Counted from the first letter of the stretch, positions 1 through 6,303 are shown. The stretch: 14,673 nucleotides of DNA from an uncultured Eisenbergiella sp. (GCA_948960675.1 CARDPF010000045.1:1-14673), one strand, 5' to 3'. Numbers and translations: made by a program. Notes: generated by a model not told the origin, from the letters alone.

Positions 1-1
1 G

Positions 2-655
2 GACAATACACAGATCCGCAATACCCTTGCCGCCTTCCTTTTCACCGGGGACGATGTGTTTAAGCGGATACAAGACCTCTCCGGCGGGGAGCGGGGACGG
101 CTCTCTTTGGCCAAGCTGATGCTCTCGGAATCCAATTTCCTCATTCTGGACGAGCCGACCAATCATCTGGACGTGGCCTCCCGGGAAATTCTGGAGGACG
201 CCCTAAACAGCTATGCGGGAACCGTCCTTTATGTGTCCCATGACCGCTATTTCATCAACCGGACGGCACACCGTATTCTGGAACTTACCGGACAGGACTT
301 TGTCTCCTATCTGGGAAACTATGACTACTATTTGGAAAAAAAGGCGCAGAATACGCCTGCAGCGGCTGCCCTTTTGCAGGCTGCCCCCATCCCTCCTTCC
401 GGTTCCAAGCTTTCCTGGCAGGAACAAAAGGAACGGGAGGCCGCCCGCCGTAAAAAGGAAAACGCCTTAAAACGCTGTGAAGAGCGCATCGCCTTGTTGG
501 AAAAGCAGGACAAAGAATTGGATGCCCAAATGACGGATCCTTCCACCGCCACCGATGCCGCCGCCCTGCAGGATCTGGCCGCCCAAAAGGAAACCGTCTC
601 CCGGGAACTTATATCCCTTCTGGAAGAATGGGAAATTTTAACCGAAAGCATATAG
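2..655 (+). CDS. ABC-F family ATP-binding protein, C-terminal fragment (5' end outside the window)
   Basis: The reading frame is open from base 2 with no stop, so the gene begins upstream; 217 residues are visible and it ends at TAG 653-655. The visible part is the second ATPase domain of a soluble ABC-F protein. It shows the signature LSGGERGR, the Walker B box FLILDEPTNHLD and the switch-histidine box YVSHDRYF. A charged helical tail follows (KLSWQEQKEREAARRKKENA onward), typical of the C-terminal coiled coil of YdiF-like ABC-F proteins. ABC-F ATPases act at the ribosome, as translation factors or in antibiotic protection, and have no membrane domain. Which subtype this is cannot be decided without the N-terminal half and the interdomain linker. 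A GTG at 56 could be taken as a start, but it lies inside the conserved domain, where the preceding codons encode the typical IRNTLAAFLFTGDD stretch, so it is not the real start. Confidence 0.93.
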   Translation, partial: DNTQIRNTLAAFLFTGDDVFKRIQDLSGGERGRLSLAKLMLSESNFLILDEPTNHLDVASREILEDALNSYAGTVLYVSHDRYFINRTAHRILELTGQDFVSYLGNYDYYLEKKAQNTPAAAALLQAAPIPPSGSKLSWQEQKEREAARRKKENALKRCEERIALLEKQDKELDAQMTDPSTATDAAALQDLAAQKETVSRELISLLEEWEILTESI

Positions 656-664
656 GGGTATCTT

Positions 665-1102
665 TTACGGCTCCGGATCCGGAGCCGGTTTCTTTTCGAT
701 GCAGATTTTTCTGGTGATGAAGTTATACACCATCACGACACCGGTGGCAAAAGGCTTAACAAGGATATAGGACCTGCCCCAAAAGGGATCCAGAACCATG
801 GTTCCAAGCTTCAGTACCAGATTGTTGATGATACAGCCTCCCACGGCGAGCAGGAAGAAAACGGCAAACTGTTTTTTCTTGTCCGCCTTTTCGTCCGTGT
901 CGAACACGAAAGCAATGCTTAAAATATAATTGACTACCGCAGATACGGTAAATGCCGTTGTGTTGGCCAATATCACGGAGAGGGCAAGCCGCTCCTTTAA
1001 CAGGATCAAAAGCGCGTATTCGATAAAGAAGCACAAAAATCCTACCGCGCCAAACTTCATGATCTGCTGACCGAGCCTGCTTTTTAAAAATTTATCAATC
1101 AA
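665..1102 (-). CDS. GtrA-like family polytopic membrane protein
   Basis: A 145-residue protein with four predicted membrane segments (about residues 16-35, 41-67, 76-104 and 110-132). It has the GtrA-like hallmarks: a Lys-Phe-Gly start to the first helix, a polar NY motif in helix 2, and YNFITRK near the C-terminus. Members are thought to help move lipid-linked sugars across the membrane during cell-surface polysaccharide glycosylation; the substrate here is unknown. The start is TTG (1102-1100), chosen because GAGGAG lies 8 bases upstream and the first in-frame ATG lies within the first helix. It begins only 14 bases after the icd stop, so it is probably the last gene of the Re-citrate synthase operon. 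No functional link to citrate metabolism is obvious. The acidic, proline-rich tail PAPDPEP comes from a palindrome that also acts as terminator of the convergent gene. Confidence 0.85.
   Translation of the reverse strand: MIDKFLKSRLGQQIMKFGAVGFLCFFIEYALLILLKERLALSVILANTTAFTVSAVVNYILSIAFVFDTDEKADKKKQFAVFFLLAVGGCIINNLVLKLGTMVLDPFWGRSYILVKPFATGVVMVYNFITRKICIEKKPAPDPEP
668..696 (+). terminator. Rho-independent terminator of the ABC-F gene, embedded in the 3' end of gtrA
   Basis: Bases 668-687 form a perfect self-complementary 20-mer rich in G and C, starting 13 bases after the ABC-F stop codon. It is followed on the + strand by the T-rich run GTTTCTTTTC (688-697). On the opposite strand the same bases encode the last residues of the GtrA-like protein (PAPDPEP) up to its stop at 665-667. 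There the tract after the stem is only TAAAAG, so it should terminate mainly in the + direction. Confidence 0.7.
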
Positions 1103-1116
1103 AGTATTTTCTCCTC

Positions 1117-2322
1117 TTACATCGCTTCCAGCGTCCTGCGGATTTCCCGGATAAAGTCCTGGCTGTTTAACACTGTCACTTTCTTAAGCGAAGTGATCTG
1201 CGCCAAATCCTTGGTCATGCGCCCGCTCTCAATGGTTTGAATGGTCGCCGCTTCCAACTTGTCCGCAAACGCAACCAACCCTGCGATCCCGTCCAGTTCC
1301 CCTCGCTTGCGCAGGGCGCCCGTCCATGCAAATATGGTGGCAACGGAATTGGTGGAGGTTTCTTCCCCCTTTAAATGCTTATAATAGTGCCGCTGCACGG
1401 TTCCGTGCGCCGCCTCATACTCATAGACGCCGGAAGGGGAAACCAGCACGGAAGTCATCATCGCAAGGGAACCGAACGCTGAACTGACCATGTCGCTCAT
1501 CACATCGCCGTCATAGTTCTTGCACGCCCAGATAAATCCGCCCTTTGCCTTCATCACCCGCGCCACCGCATCGTCAATCAGGGTGTAAAAATAGGTGATC
1601 CCCAGTTTTTCAAATGTTTCCTTATAGGAAGTATCATAGATTTCCTGAAAAATATCCTTAAAAGTATGGTCATATTTTTTGGAAATGGTATCCTTGGTGG
1701 CAAACCACAAATCCTGTCTGGTATCCACGGCGTAATTGAAGCATGATTTTGCAAAGCTGGCGATGGAGCTTTCCGTATTGTGCATGCCCTGCAAAATGCC
1801 CGGCCCGTCAAAGGTATGGATCACTTCCCGCATCTGCGTGCCGTCACTGGCCGTAAACAAAAGTTCTGCCTTACCGGCCCCGGGCACTTTCATTTCCGCA
1901 TTTTTGTACACGTCGCCATAGGCATGACGGGCGAGGGTAATGGGTTTTTCCCAATTGCGCACGCAGGGCTCGATGCCCTTGACCAAAATCGGGGTCCGAA
2001 AAACCGTCCCGTCCAGCATCGCGCGGATCGTACCGTTGGGACTTTTCCACATTTCCTTTAAACCGTACTCTTCCACCCTCGCCGCATTGGGGGTGATGGT
2101 CGCACATTTGACCGCAACGCCCAGACGCAGCGTCGCATTGGCAGCATCCACCGTCACCTGATCGTCAGTCTCATTGCGGCTGGCAAGTCCCAAATCATAA
2201 TATTCCGTCTTTAAGTCCATAAAAGGAAGCAACAATTCCTCCTTGATCATCTGCCAGAGAATCCGGGTCATCTCGTCGCCGTCCATCTCCACCAGCGGTG
2301 TCCTCATCTGCATTTTCTCCAT
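1117..2322 (-). CDS. icd: NADP-dependent isocitrate dehydrogenase (eukaryotic-type family)
   Basis: Oxidative decarboxylation of isocitrate to 2-oxoglutarate with reduction of NADP+, in the cytoplasm. The 401 residues match the homodimeric eukaryotic-like class rather than the E. coli class. Substrate-loop motifs KCATITP (72-78) and SPNGTIR (94-100) and the catalytic Tyr in YGDVY (135-139) fall at almost the same numbering as in human IDH1. The metal-binding aspartates lie in LIDD and NYDGD, and the NADP-binding box is EAAHGTVQRHY. The start ATG has AGGAGG 6 bases upstream. The gene lies 19 bases downstream of the GntR regulator and in the same operon as Re-citrate synthase, which supports a joint role in making 2-oxoglutarate for glutamate synthesis. 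No catalytic residue appears to be missing. NADP preference is inferred from the family, not seen directly. Confidence 0.96.
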   Translation of the reverse strand: MEKMQMRTPLVEMDGDEMTRILWQMIKEELLLPFMDLKTEYYDLGLASRNETDDQVTVDAANATLRLGVAVKCATITPNAARVEEYGLKEMWKSPNGTIRAMLDGTVFRTPILVKGIEPCVRNWEKPITLARHAYGDVYKNAEMKVPGAGKAELLFTASDGTQMREVIHTFDGPGILQGMHNTESSIASFAKSCFNYAVDTRQDLWFATKDTISKKYDHTFKDIFQEIYDTSYKETFEKLGITYFYTLIDDAVARVMKAKGGFIWACKNYDGDVMSDMVSSAFGSLAMMTSVLVSPSGVYEYEAAHGTVQRHYYKHLKGEETSTNSVATIFAWTGALRKRGELDGIAGLVAFADKLEAATIQTIESGRMTKDLAQITSLKKVTVLNSQDFIREIRRTLEAM

Positions 2323-2341
2323 GGCTGTCCTCCTTTTCCTT

Positions 2342-3013
2342 TTACAAAATTCCGTTCTTTACCATATTAGCATAAGCATTGTGTATATGCAAGGTCGCAA
2401 GTTCTTCCGCCAGATCCGCATTTTTCTCCTGTATGGCTTCCATGATCCGGCGGTGTTCCCCCACCGCCTCCATGCCACGGGCATTCTCAGCAAGCATCCG
2501 CCTGCGCGCCCGCCTGACATAGGCATGGTAATCCTTTAGCTGATGCTCTAGCATCTTGGAGCCGCAGGATTCATAGAGGATCTCATGAAACGCACTGTCC
2601 AGTTCCGTCAGCTGCTGCGCATGGTTTTTACTGGCATGGAATTCGGAAAGGACAATGGTCTCTTCCAATGCTTCCATCTGCTTTGTATCAATGTGCTGTA
2701 TCGCCCATCTGGCGCACAGTCCTTCCAGCAGGGCGCGCATCGCATAAATGTCCTGCATATCCTTTGGGGTAATCCCGGATACAAAGGCCCCCCTGTTGGG
2801 AATCACCGTCACCAATCCCTCCAACTCCAGCTGCCTTAACGCCTCCCGCACCGGTGTCCGGGAAACCCCCATCTCTTCCCCGATGGCAACCTCCCGCAAT
2901 TCTTCTTTATCTTCATATTTTCCGCTTAAAATGTCTTCCCGGAGACGGTGGAAAATCTTTTCCCGCAGGGAATACCGTTTTGCCGCCTCCTCCTTCCACT
3001 CATGCTGCCCCAT
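2342..3013 (-). CDS. GntR-family transcriptional regulator, FadR/FCD subfamily
   Basis: A 223-residue regulator. The N-terminal winged helix-turn-helix spans about residues 15-80, with the recognition stretch VSRTPVREALRQLELEGLV (50-68) and the wing VIPNRGAFVSG. An all-helical FCD effector domain follows from about 85. The FCD metal/ligand residues appear present: D139 and H143 (LDSAFHEIL), H187 (EHRRIMEAI) and a histidine in LHIHNA (209/211). FCD regulators usually sense small organic acids. Its position between Re-citrate synthase and icd suggests it senses a tricarboxylic-acid-cycle intermediate and controls its own operon, probably through the palindrome at 4543-4566; the ligand is not deducible. 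The start ATG is preceded by GAGGG at about 9 bases. It follows the synthase stop by 102 bases and precedes icd by 19. Confidence 0.92.
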   Translation of the reverse strand: MGQHEWKEEAAKRYSLREKIFHRLREDILSGKYEDKEELREVAIGEEMGVSRTPVREALRQLELEGLVTVIPNRGAFVSGITPKDMQDIYAMRALLEGLCARWAIQHIDTKQMEALEETIVLSEFHASKNHAQQLTELDSAFHEILYESCGSKMLEHQLKDYHAYVRRARRRMLAENARGMEAVGEHRRIMEAIQEKNADLAEELATLHIHNAYANMVKNGIL

Positions 3014-3079
3014 GTCTTCTTACCCTCTTGGAACGTTGACACTAAACCGGCATGCCGCTCTTTGGCCCGCCACCATACA

Positions 3080-3118
3080 TGAAAGTGGGGTTCCTGCCTG
3101 CAGGTTTTGGCACTTTCA
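3080..3118 (-). repeat. Intra-operon inverted repeat at the stop codon of the Re-citrate synthase gene
   Basis: TGAAAGTG (3080-3087) is exactly complementary to CACTTTCA (3111-3118), with a 23-base loop containing CCTGC/CTGCAGG. On the transcribed strand the hairpin begins with the TGA stop of the synthase gene. No U-tract follows, so it looks more like a processing or mRNA-stability hairpin than a terminator. The rest of the 102-base gap holds only the GntR ribosome binding site and a short CGGCATGCCG palindrome (3048-3057). Confidence 0.35.
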
Positions 3119-4516
3119 CACTACATTTGTTCCCAGCTTTTCTTCGGCCTGACGGATCACTTGTAACAACTCCTCGTCCGTCAGTACCGTCACACGGCCG
3201 CCCGCATATTCTTCATCCACCCACTTTTTCACCTCATGCACCAACGCACAGTTTTTATCCAGCTTTTTCTCCTTGGGCAGGGAAAAATAGGTGTTGATCC
3301 AATGGGCAATTCCGGCCAAACCGGAGGTATTGGATACTGCACATAAAACCGGGCGGTTCAAAAATTTTTCCGTGTCAAAAATATTATAGATCTCCTCATT
3401 TTTGAGCAAACCGTCGGCATGGATCCCCGCCCTTGTCACATTAAAGTTCTTTCCCACAAAGGGCGTACGGGGCGGAATCTGATAACCGATTTCTTCTTCG
3501 TAATATTGCGCCAGTTCCGTAATCACCTGGGGCTCCATCCCGTTTAGGCTTCCCCGAAGCTGCGCATATTCAAACACCATCGCTTCCAGCGGCGTATTGC
3601 CCGTGCGCTCCCCGATGCCAAACAGGGACGTATTCACCCCACAGCAACCATACAGCCAAGCGGTGGAGGAATTGACCACCGCCTTATAAAAATCATTGTG
3701 CCCGTGCCACTCCAGCATCTCGTGCGGAACCCCTGCGTGGGTATGCAGCGCATAGATAATGCCGGGAACGCTTCTTGGAATGACCGCGCCCGGATAATTG
3801 ACCCCATAGCCCATGGTGTCGCAGGCGCGCACCTTCACCGGAATCTGATATTCCTTCATCAGCTTCATCAATTCCAGACAGAACGGAACCACATACCCGT
3901 AAATATCTGCCCTTGTGATATCCTCCAAATGGCATCTGGGACTGATTCCCTCCTCCAGACAGGAACGCACCACGCCCAGGTAATGCTCCATCGCCTGCCG
4001 CCTTGTCATTTTCAGTTTCATGAAAATATGGTAGTCGGAGCAGCTCACCAAAATGCCCGTCTCCTTCATTCCGATCTCTTTTACCAGCTTAAAATCCTCA
4101 TTGTTTGCCCGTATCCAGCTTGTCACCTCGGGAAATTGGTATCCCTTCTCCATGCATTTGTAAACCGCATCCCGGTCCTTTTTGCTATACAAAAAAAACT
4201 CGCTGGCACGGATCATCCCGTTCTCCCCGCCCAGCCGGTGCAGATAATCATAAATCGTGACAATCTGTTCCGTGGAATAGGGCGCCCGGGACTGCTGCCC
4301 GTCCCGGAATGTAGTGTCCGTTATCCAAATATCCTTCGGCATGTCATGGGGCACAATCCGGTCATTGAAAGGAATCTTTGGAACTTCCGAATAAGGAAAC
4401 ATATTCCGGAAAACATTGGGCTTTTGCACATCATCCAAAATATACATGTGCTCCTCAATCTCCAGAAGGTTTTTTTTGTCATTCATTGATACCGGGCGAT
4501 ACGTAAATGTGTCCAT
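3116..4516 (-). CDS. Probable Re-citrate synthase (isopropylmalate/homocitrate synthase superfamily)
   Basis: A 466-residue enzyme of the DRE-TIM metallolyase superfamily. After a roughly 60-residue N-terminal extension comes the barrel start ITDTTFRDGQQSRAPY (65-80), whose R71-D72 correspond to the substrate/metal residues of isopropylmalate synthase. HGHND (271-275) supplies the two metal-binding histidines, and GERTGN (302-307) is the other active-site box. It differs from LeuA: phenylalanine and glutamine replace the usual DTTLRDGEQ residues, and no obvious leucine-binding regulatory domain follows. This pattern and the clustering with icd fit the Re-face citrate synthase described from Clostridium kluyveri, which condenses oxaloacetate and acetyl-CoA. 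Homocitrate or 2-isopropylmalate synthase are the alternatives; no leuB, leuC, leuD or lysine genes are nearby. Start ATG 4516 has AAGGAGA about 7 bases upstream. It is the first gene of the operon. Confidence 0.82.
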   Translation of the reverse strand: MDTFTYRPVSMNDKKNLLEIEEHMYILDDVQKPNVFRNMFPYSEVPKIPFNDRIVPHDMPKDIWITDTTFRDGQQSRAPYSTEQIVTIYDYLHRLGGENGMIRASEFFLYSKKDRDAVYKCMEKGYQFPEVTSWIRANNEDFKLVKEIGMKETGILVSCSDYHIFMKLKMTRRQAMEHYLGVVRSCLEEGISPRCHLEDITRADIYGYVVPFCLELMKLMKEYQIPVKVRACDTMGYGVNYPGAVIPRSVPGIIYALHTHAGVPHEMLEWHGHNDFYKAVVNSSTAWLYGCCGVNTSLFGIGERTGNTPLEAMVFEYAQLRGSLNGMEPQVITELAQYYEEEIGYQIPPRTPFVGKNFNVTRAGIHADGLLKNEEIYNIFDTEKFLNRPVLCAVSNTSGLAGIAHWINTYFSLPKEKKLDKNCALVHEVKKWVDEEYAGGRVTVLTDEELLQVIRQAEEKLGTNVV

Positions 4517-4542
4517 GACATTCTCTCCTTAGCATTTTTTAT

Positions 4543-4566
4543 TGTATAATTGTATACGATTATACA
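4543..4566. promoter_or_regulatory. 24-bp palindromic operator overlapping the -10 region
   Basis: The arms TGTATAAT (4543-4550) and ATTATACA (4559-4566) are exact complements around a central GTATAC (4552-4557). Only the pair 4551/4558 breaks the symmetry. It covers the -10 box and part of the spacer of the operon promoter, so a dimeric protein bound here would block RNA polymerase. The natural candidate is the GntR/FCD regulator encoded two genes' distance downstream; that assignment is inferred. Confidence 0.7.
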
Positions 4567-4577
4567 CTTTATGTCAA
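4549..4577 (-). promoter_or_regulatory. Sigma-A promoter of the Re-citrate synthase operon
   Basis: On the minus strand TTGACA (4577-4572) is a perfect -35 box, followed by exactly 17 bases and TACAAT (4554-4549, five of six consensus bases). The predicted start near 4542 gives a short leader of about 25 bases carrying the AAGGAGA ribosome binding site. The -10 box lies inside the palindrome at 4543-4566. Confidence 0.85.
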
Positions 4578-4588
4578 GTGCCTTGTTT

Positions 4589-4596
4589 TTTTCAAT
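4589..4596. repeat. Left target site duplication of the hairpin element
   Basis: TTTTCAAT, directly abutting the element end CACGGAA. It is identical to 4900-4907 on the other side. It lies 11 bases upstream of the -35 box of the Re-citrate synthase operon. Confidence 0.75.
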
Positions 4597-4899
4597 CACG
4601 GAAGCCAATATTGCGGGAGGGGCAAGGCATGGACGGCTTTTAGGCGGCCGATAAGGGGGTGGTCATGACAGGGTGCCGGTTTGCGGGCGGAGAAATTCCC
4701 CAAAATGTAGGATGTCCCTGCAACAGGGCGCAAAACCGTACAAACGCAGTGCGTTTTTTGCGCCCTGTTGTGTTTAGGGACAGCCTGCATTTTGGCGGTA
4801 TTTCCCGTACGCAAGCCTTGCAAACCTGTCATGGCCACCCCCTGTCGGCCGCCTAAAAGCCGTCCATGCCTTGACCTTTCCACAAAATTGATTTCCGTG
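4597..4899. mobile_element. 303-bp MITE-like element forming one long hairpin, with 8-bp target site duplication
   Basis: The two halves are inverted copies of each other. The ends are CACGGAA (4597-4603) and TTCCGTG (4893-4899). A perfect 29-bp arm (4623-4651 against 4845-4873) lies inside, and further paired blocks reach the apex, where ACAGGGCGCAAAA (4723-4735) meets TTTTTGCGCCCTGT around AACGCAGTGCGTT. Exactly outside the ends is the 8-bp direct repeat TTTTCAAT (4589-4596 and 4900-4907), as left by a transposase making 8-bp staggered cuts. No transposase is encoded; the short open frames inside are mirror products of the palindrome. It sits between the protease stop codon and the -35 box of the Re-citrate synthase operon. 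If transcribed it would be a roughly 300-nt RNA hairpin that could terminate or protect the protease mRNA. The parent transposon is not in the window. Confidence 0.85.
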
Positions 4900-4907
4900 T
4901 TTTCAAT
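4900..4907. repeat. Right target site duplication, containing the protease stop codon
   Basis: TTTTCAAT, directly abutting the element end TTCCGTG. On the minus strand it reads ATTGAAAA and contains the TGA stop (4905-4903) of the subtilisin-like gene. The insertion therefore occurred right at the end of that gene without changing its product. Confidence 0.75.
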
Positions 4908-5826
4908 TACTCCCCTGCAGCGCCCTGCCCACGTGTAGCATTCCCCACCCCTGCTTTTGGGGATCTTCCTTTAAATCTGCCGCACTGCTTAAAAGTTTTT
5001 CCCGAATCTCCACATTTGTATAAGACGGATATTTTTCCCATAGGAGGGCTGCCGTACCGCTGACCAGCGGAACCGCCATGGAGGAACCGCTCTTTTGGGT
5101 ATACGGACGCCGGATCCCCCCTGCCCAATTTTTTTTAAAATCCGCATTACAGGAGACAATCCTTGTCCCCGGGGCTACCAGGTCCGGCTTGCGCAGCGCC
5201 GCCCCCGTGGCTCCCCTTCCGGAATAAGCCTCACAGGAATTTTTCCTGTCCGGGTAATTTTGTCCGTCATGGCATCCCACCGACACCACATGGGGACTCT
5301 CCCCAAGCTTTGAAAGGCTTCCGCTTTGGGGGCCGTTATTCCCGGCGGCAACCACCACCAGAATTCCCGCAAAAAAGGCCTCCTCCAGCAAAGACAGCAA
5401 AAGCTTTTGCCCCTTTTCTTCTTCTATATGATTAATGCCGACGGAAATATTGAGGATTTTCGTCTGATACAGCTTTTGGGTTTCCAGAACATAACGAATC
5501 CCTGCCGCCATATCTTCCGCCGACCCTTCCCCTTTTTCATCCAGCACCTTGCAGGACACAATACGGCAATGCGGCGCAATTCCCCTATAGATCCCCCTGG
5601 AGCACACACCGCTTCCGCACAAGCACCCTGCCACATGTGTGCCGTGTCCGCAGTCGTCATAGGGCAGCGCCAAACCGCCGCAAAAGTCCTTAAAACACAC
5701 CAGTCTTTCCCCCAAATCCGGATGCATGGCATAGCCGGTGTCCAAAACTGCCGCTGTCACGCCTGCCCCCGTATAGGGGAATACCTCGGCGGACGTAGCA
5801 TGGATTACGCTTCTTACGCGGTTCAT
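4903..5826 (-). CDS. Subtilisin-like serine peptidase (S8 family), compact and leaderless
   Basis: A 307-residue protease with a complete S8 active site: Asp29 in AAVLDTG, His61 in GHGTHVAG, the oxyanion Asn163 in VAAGNNG and Ser249 in KSGSSMAVPLVSG (GSSMA instead of the usual GTSMA). The catalytic domain starts almost at once: there is no signal peptide and no sizeable propeptide, which points to an intracellular or forespore/mother-cell protease rather than a secreted subtilisin. The start ATG 5826 is preferred over upstream in-frame starts because AAAAAAGGA lies about 10 bases before it, while the upstream extension (to 5949) is not subtilisin-like. It ends at a TGA lying within the target duplication of the hairpin element. 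It is divergent from the Cys-rich gene at 5990. It is shorter than the clostridial Csp germination proteases, so I do not equate it with them. Eleven cysteines in 307 residues is unusual for a subtilisin. Confidence 0.88.
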   Translation of the reverse strand: MNRVRSVIHATSAEVFPYTGAGVTAAVLDTGYAMHPDLGERLVCFKDFCGGLALPYDDCGHGTHVAGCLCGSGVCSRGIYRGIAPHCRIVSCKVLDEKGEGSAEDMAAGIRYVLETQKLYQTKILNISVGINHIEEEKGQKLLLSLLEEAFFAGILVVVAAGNNGPQSGSLSKLGESPHVVSVGCHDGQNYPDRKNSCEAYSGRGATGAALRKPDLVAPGTRIVSCNADFKKNWAGGIRRPYTQKSGSSMAVPLVSGTAALLWEKYPSYTNVEIREKLLSSAADLKEDPQKQGWGMLHVGRALQGSN

Positions 5827-5849
5827 CGCAAAATATTCCTTTTTTCTTT

Positions 5850-5876
5850 TAAAATATGGAAAATTTGGCCCCCCGT
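5850..5876 (-). promoter_or_regulatory. Possible sigma-K-like promoter of the protease gene
   Basis: On the minus strand AC (5876-5875) is followed by 16 bases and CATATTTTA (5858-5850). This fits the mother-cell sigma-K pattern AC-N16/17-CATAnnnTA. The transcript would start near 5843, leaving a leader of about 17-20 bases that still includes the ribosome binding site. The motif is short and AT-rich, so a chance match is quite possible. I see no good sigma-A promoter here. Confidence 0.35.
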
Positions 5877-5929
5877 TCCTCCCGCCATATAAATGCGGAC
5901 ATCCAAAAAAATATTCCCAAAAGCAGGAA

Positions 5930-5957
5930 ACACAGACAACCACCCCCACATATCATA
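5930..5957 (+). promoter_or_regulatory. Possible sigma-K-like promoter of the Cys-rich small protein gene
   Basis: AC (5930-5931), 17 bases, then CATATCATA (5949-5957) matches the sigma-K pattern. The predicted start near 5964 precedes GGAGG (5976-5980) and the ATG at 5990. The evidence is motif matching by eye only; CATAAT at 5971 minus a few bases offers a weaker vegetative alternative. Confidence 0.35.
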
Positions 5958-5989
5958 AAGCATAATCATCAATTTGGAGGCTCGAAACA

Positions 5990-6253
5990 ATGAGTGACTT
6001 ATCGGCAACAAACTGTGGATGCAACAACAATCGTTCCAATGAATGCGGATGTGGCTGCGGCTGCGGGAATGGTTTTGGCGGCGATAGCTGTATCTGGATC
6101 ATCATCCTTTTGCTTTTGTGCGGCGGCAACGGCGGCTTCTTTGGCGGCAACGGCTGCGGATGTGGCTGCGGCAATGACAATAACGGGTGCAGCTGCCTGA
6201 TCCTGATCCTGCTTCTGCTGTGCTGTGGCGGCAACGGCTTTGGCTGCTGCTAA
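5990..6253 (+). CDS. Small Cys/Gly-rich protein, 'chorion class high-cysteine protein' type
   Basis: 87 residues with 17 cysteines and very many glycines. The protein is built from two similar halves, each with a CGCGCG cluster followed or preceded by a short hydrophobic core (SCIWIIILLLLCGG at 33-46 and SCLILILLLLCCGG at 68-81). Proteins of this look are widespread in Lachnospiraceae and are often annotated 'chorion class high-cysteine HCB protein 13'; their function is not established. The composition resembles small spore-coat or YjcZ-like sporulation proteins, which is suggestive only. The start has GGAGG 9 bases upstream. It faces away from the protease gene across a 163-bp gap holding possible sigma-K-like promoters for both. 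The gene is not an artefact of low-complexity sequence: it has a proper ribosome binding site and its frame is bounded by paired hairpins downstream. Confidence 0.8.
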   Translation: MSDLSATNCGCNNNRSNECGCGCGCGNGFGGDSCIWIIILLLLCGGNGGFFGGNGCGCGCGNDNNGCSCLILILLLLCCGGNGFGCC

Positions 6254-6276
6254 TACCGTCCGTCCCTAATGAAACC

Positions 6277-6303
6277 GGCAGGCGCCATAGCCGGCGCGCT
6301 GCC
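6277..6303 (+). terminator. Hairpin downstream of the Cys-rich gene
   Basis: GGCAGGCGCC (6277-6286) pairs with GGCGC-CTGCC (6293-6303, one bulged G), a 10-bp GC-rich stem with a 6-base loop, 24 bases after the stop codon. There is no T-run after it, so termination is uncertain; it may instead protect the 3' end of the mRNA. Confidence 0.4.

Noticed and set aside
3698..4489. 263-codon open frame on the + strand
   Set aside because: It is antisense to the Re-citrate synthase gene, whose conserved motifs leave no doubt about the coding strand.
3116..4516. Annotation as 2-isopropylmalate synthase (leuA)
   Set aside because: The motif is DTTFRDGQQ rather than DTTLRDGEQ, no leucine-regulatory domain is evident, and the neighbours belong to the citrate pathway, not leucine synthesis.
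4596..4883. Short open frames on both strands inside the hairpin element
   Set aside because: They are mirror products of the palindrome, lack ribosome binding sites and do not resemble a transposase.
5827..5949. 41-codon N-terminal extension of the subtilisin-like gene as a signal peptide
   Set aside because: The segment is Cys/Gly/Trp-rich without a clean n-h-c signal pattern, and it spans the likely promoter; the ATG at 5826 has a ribosome binding site.
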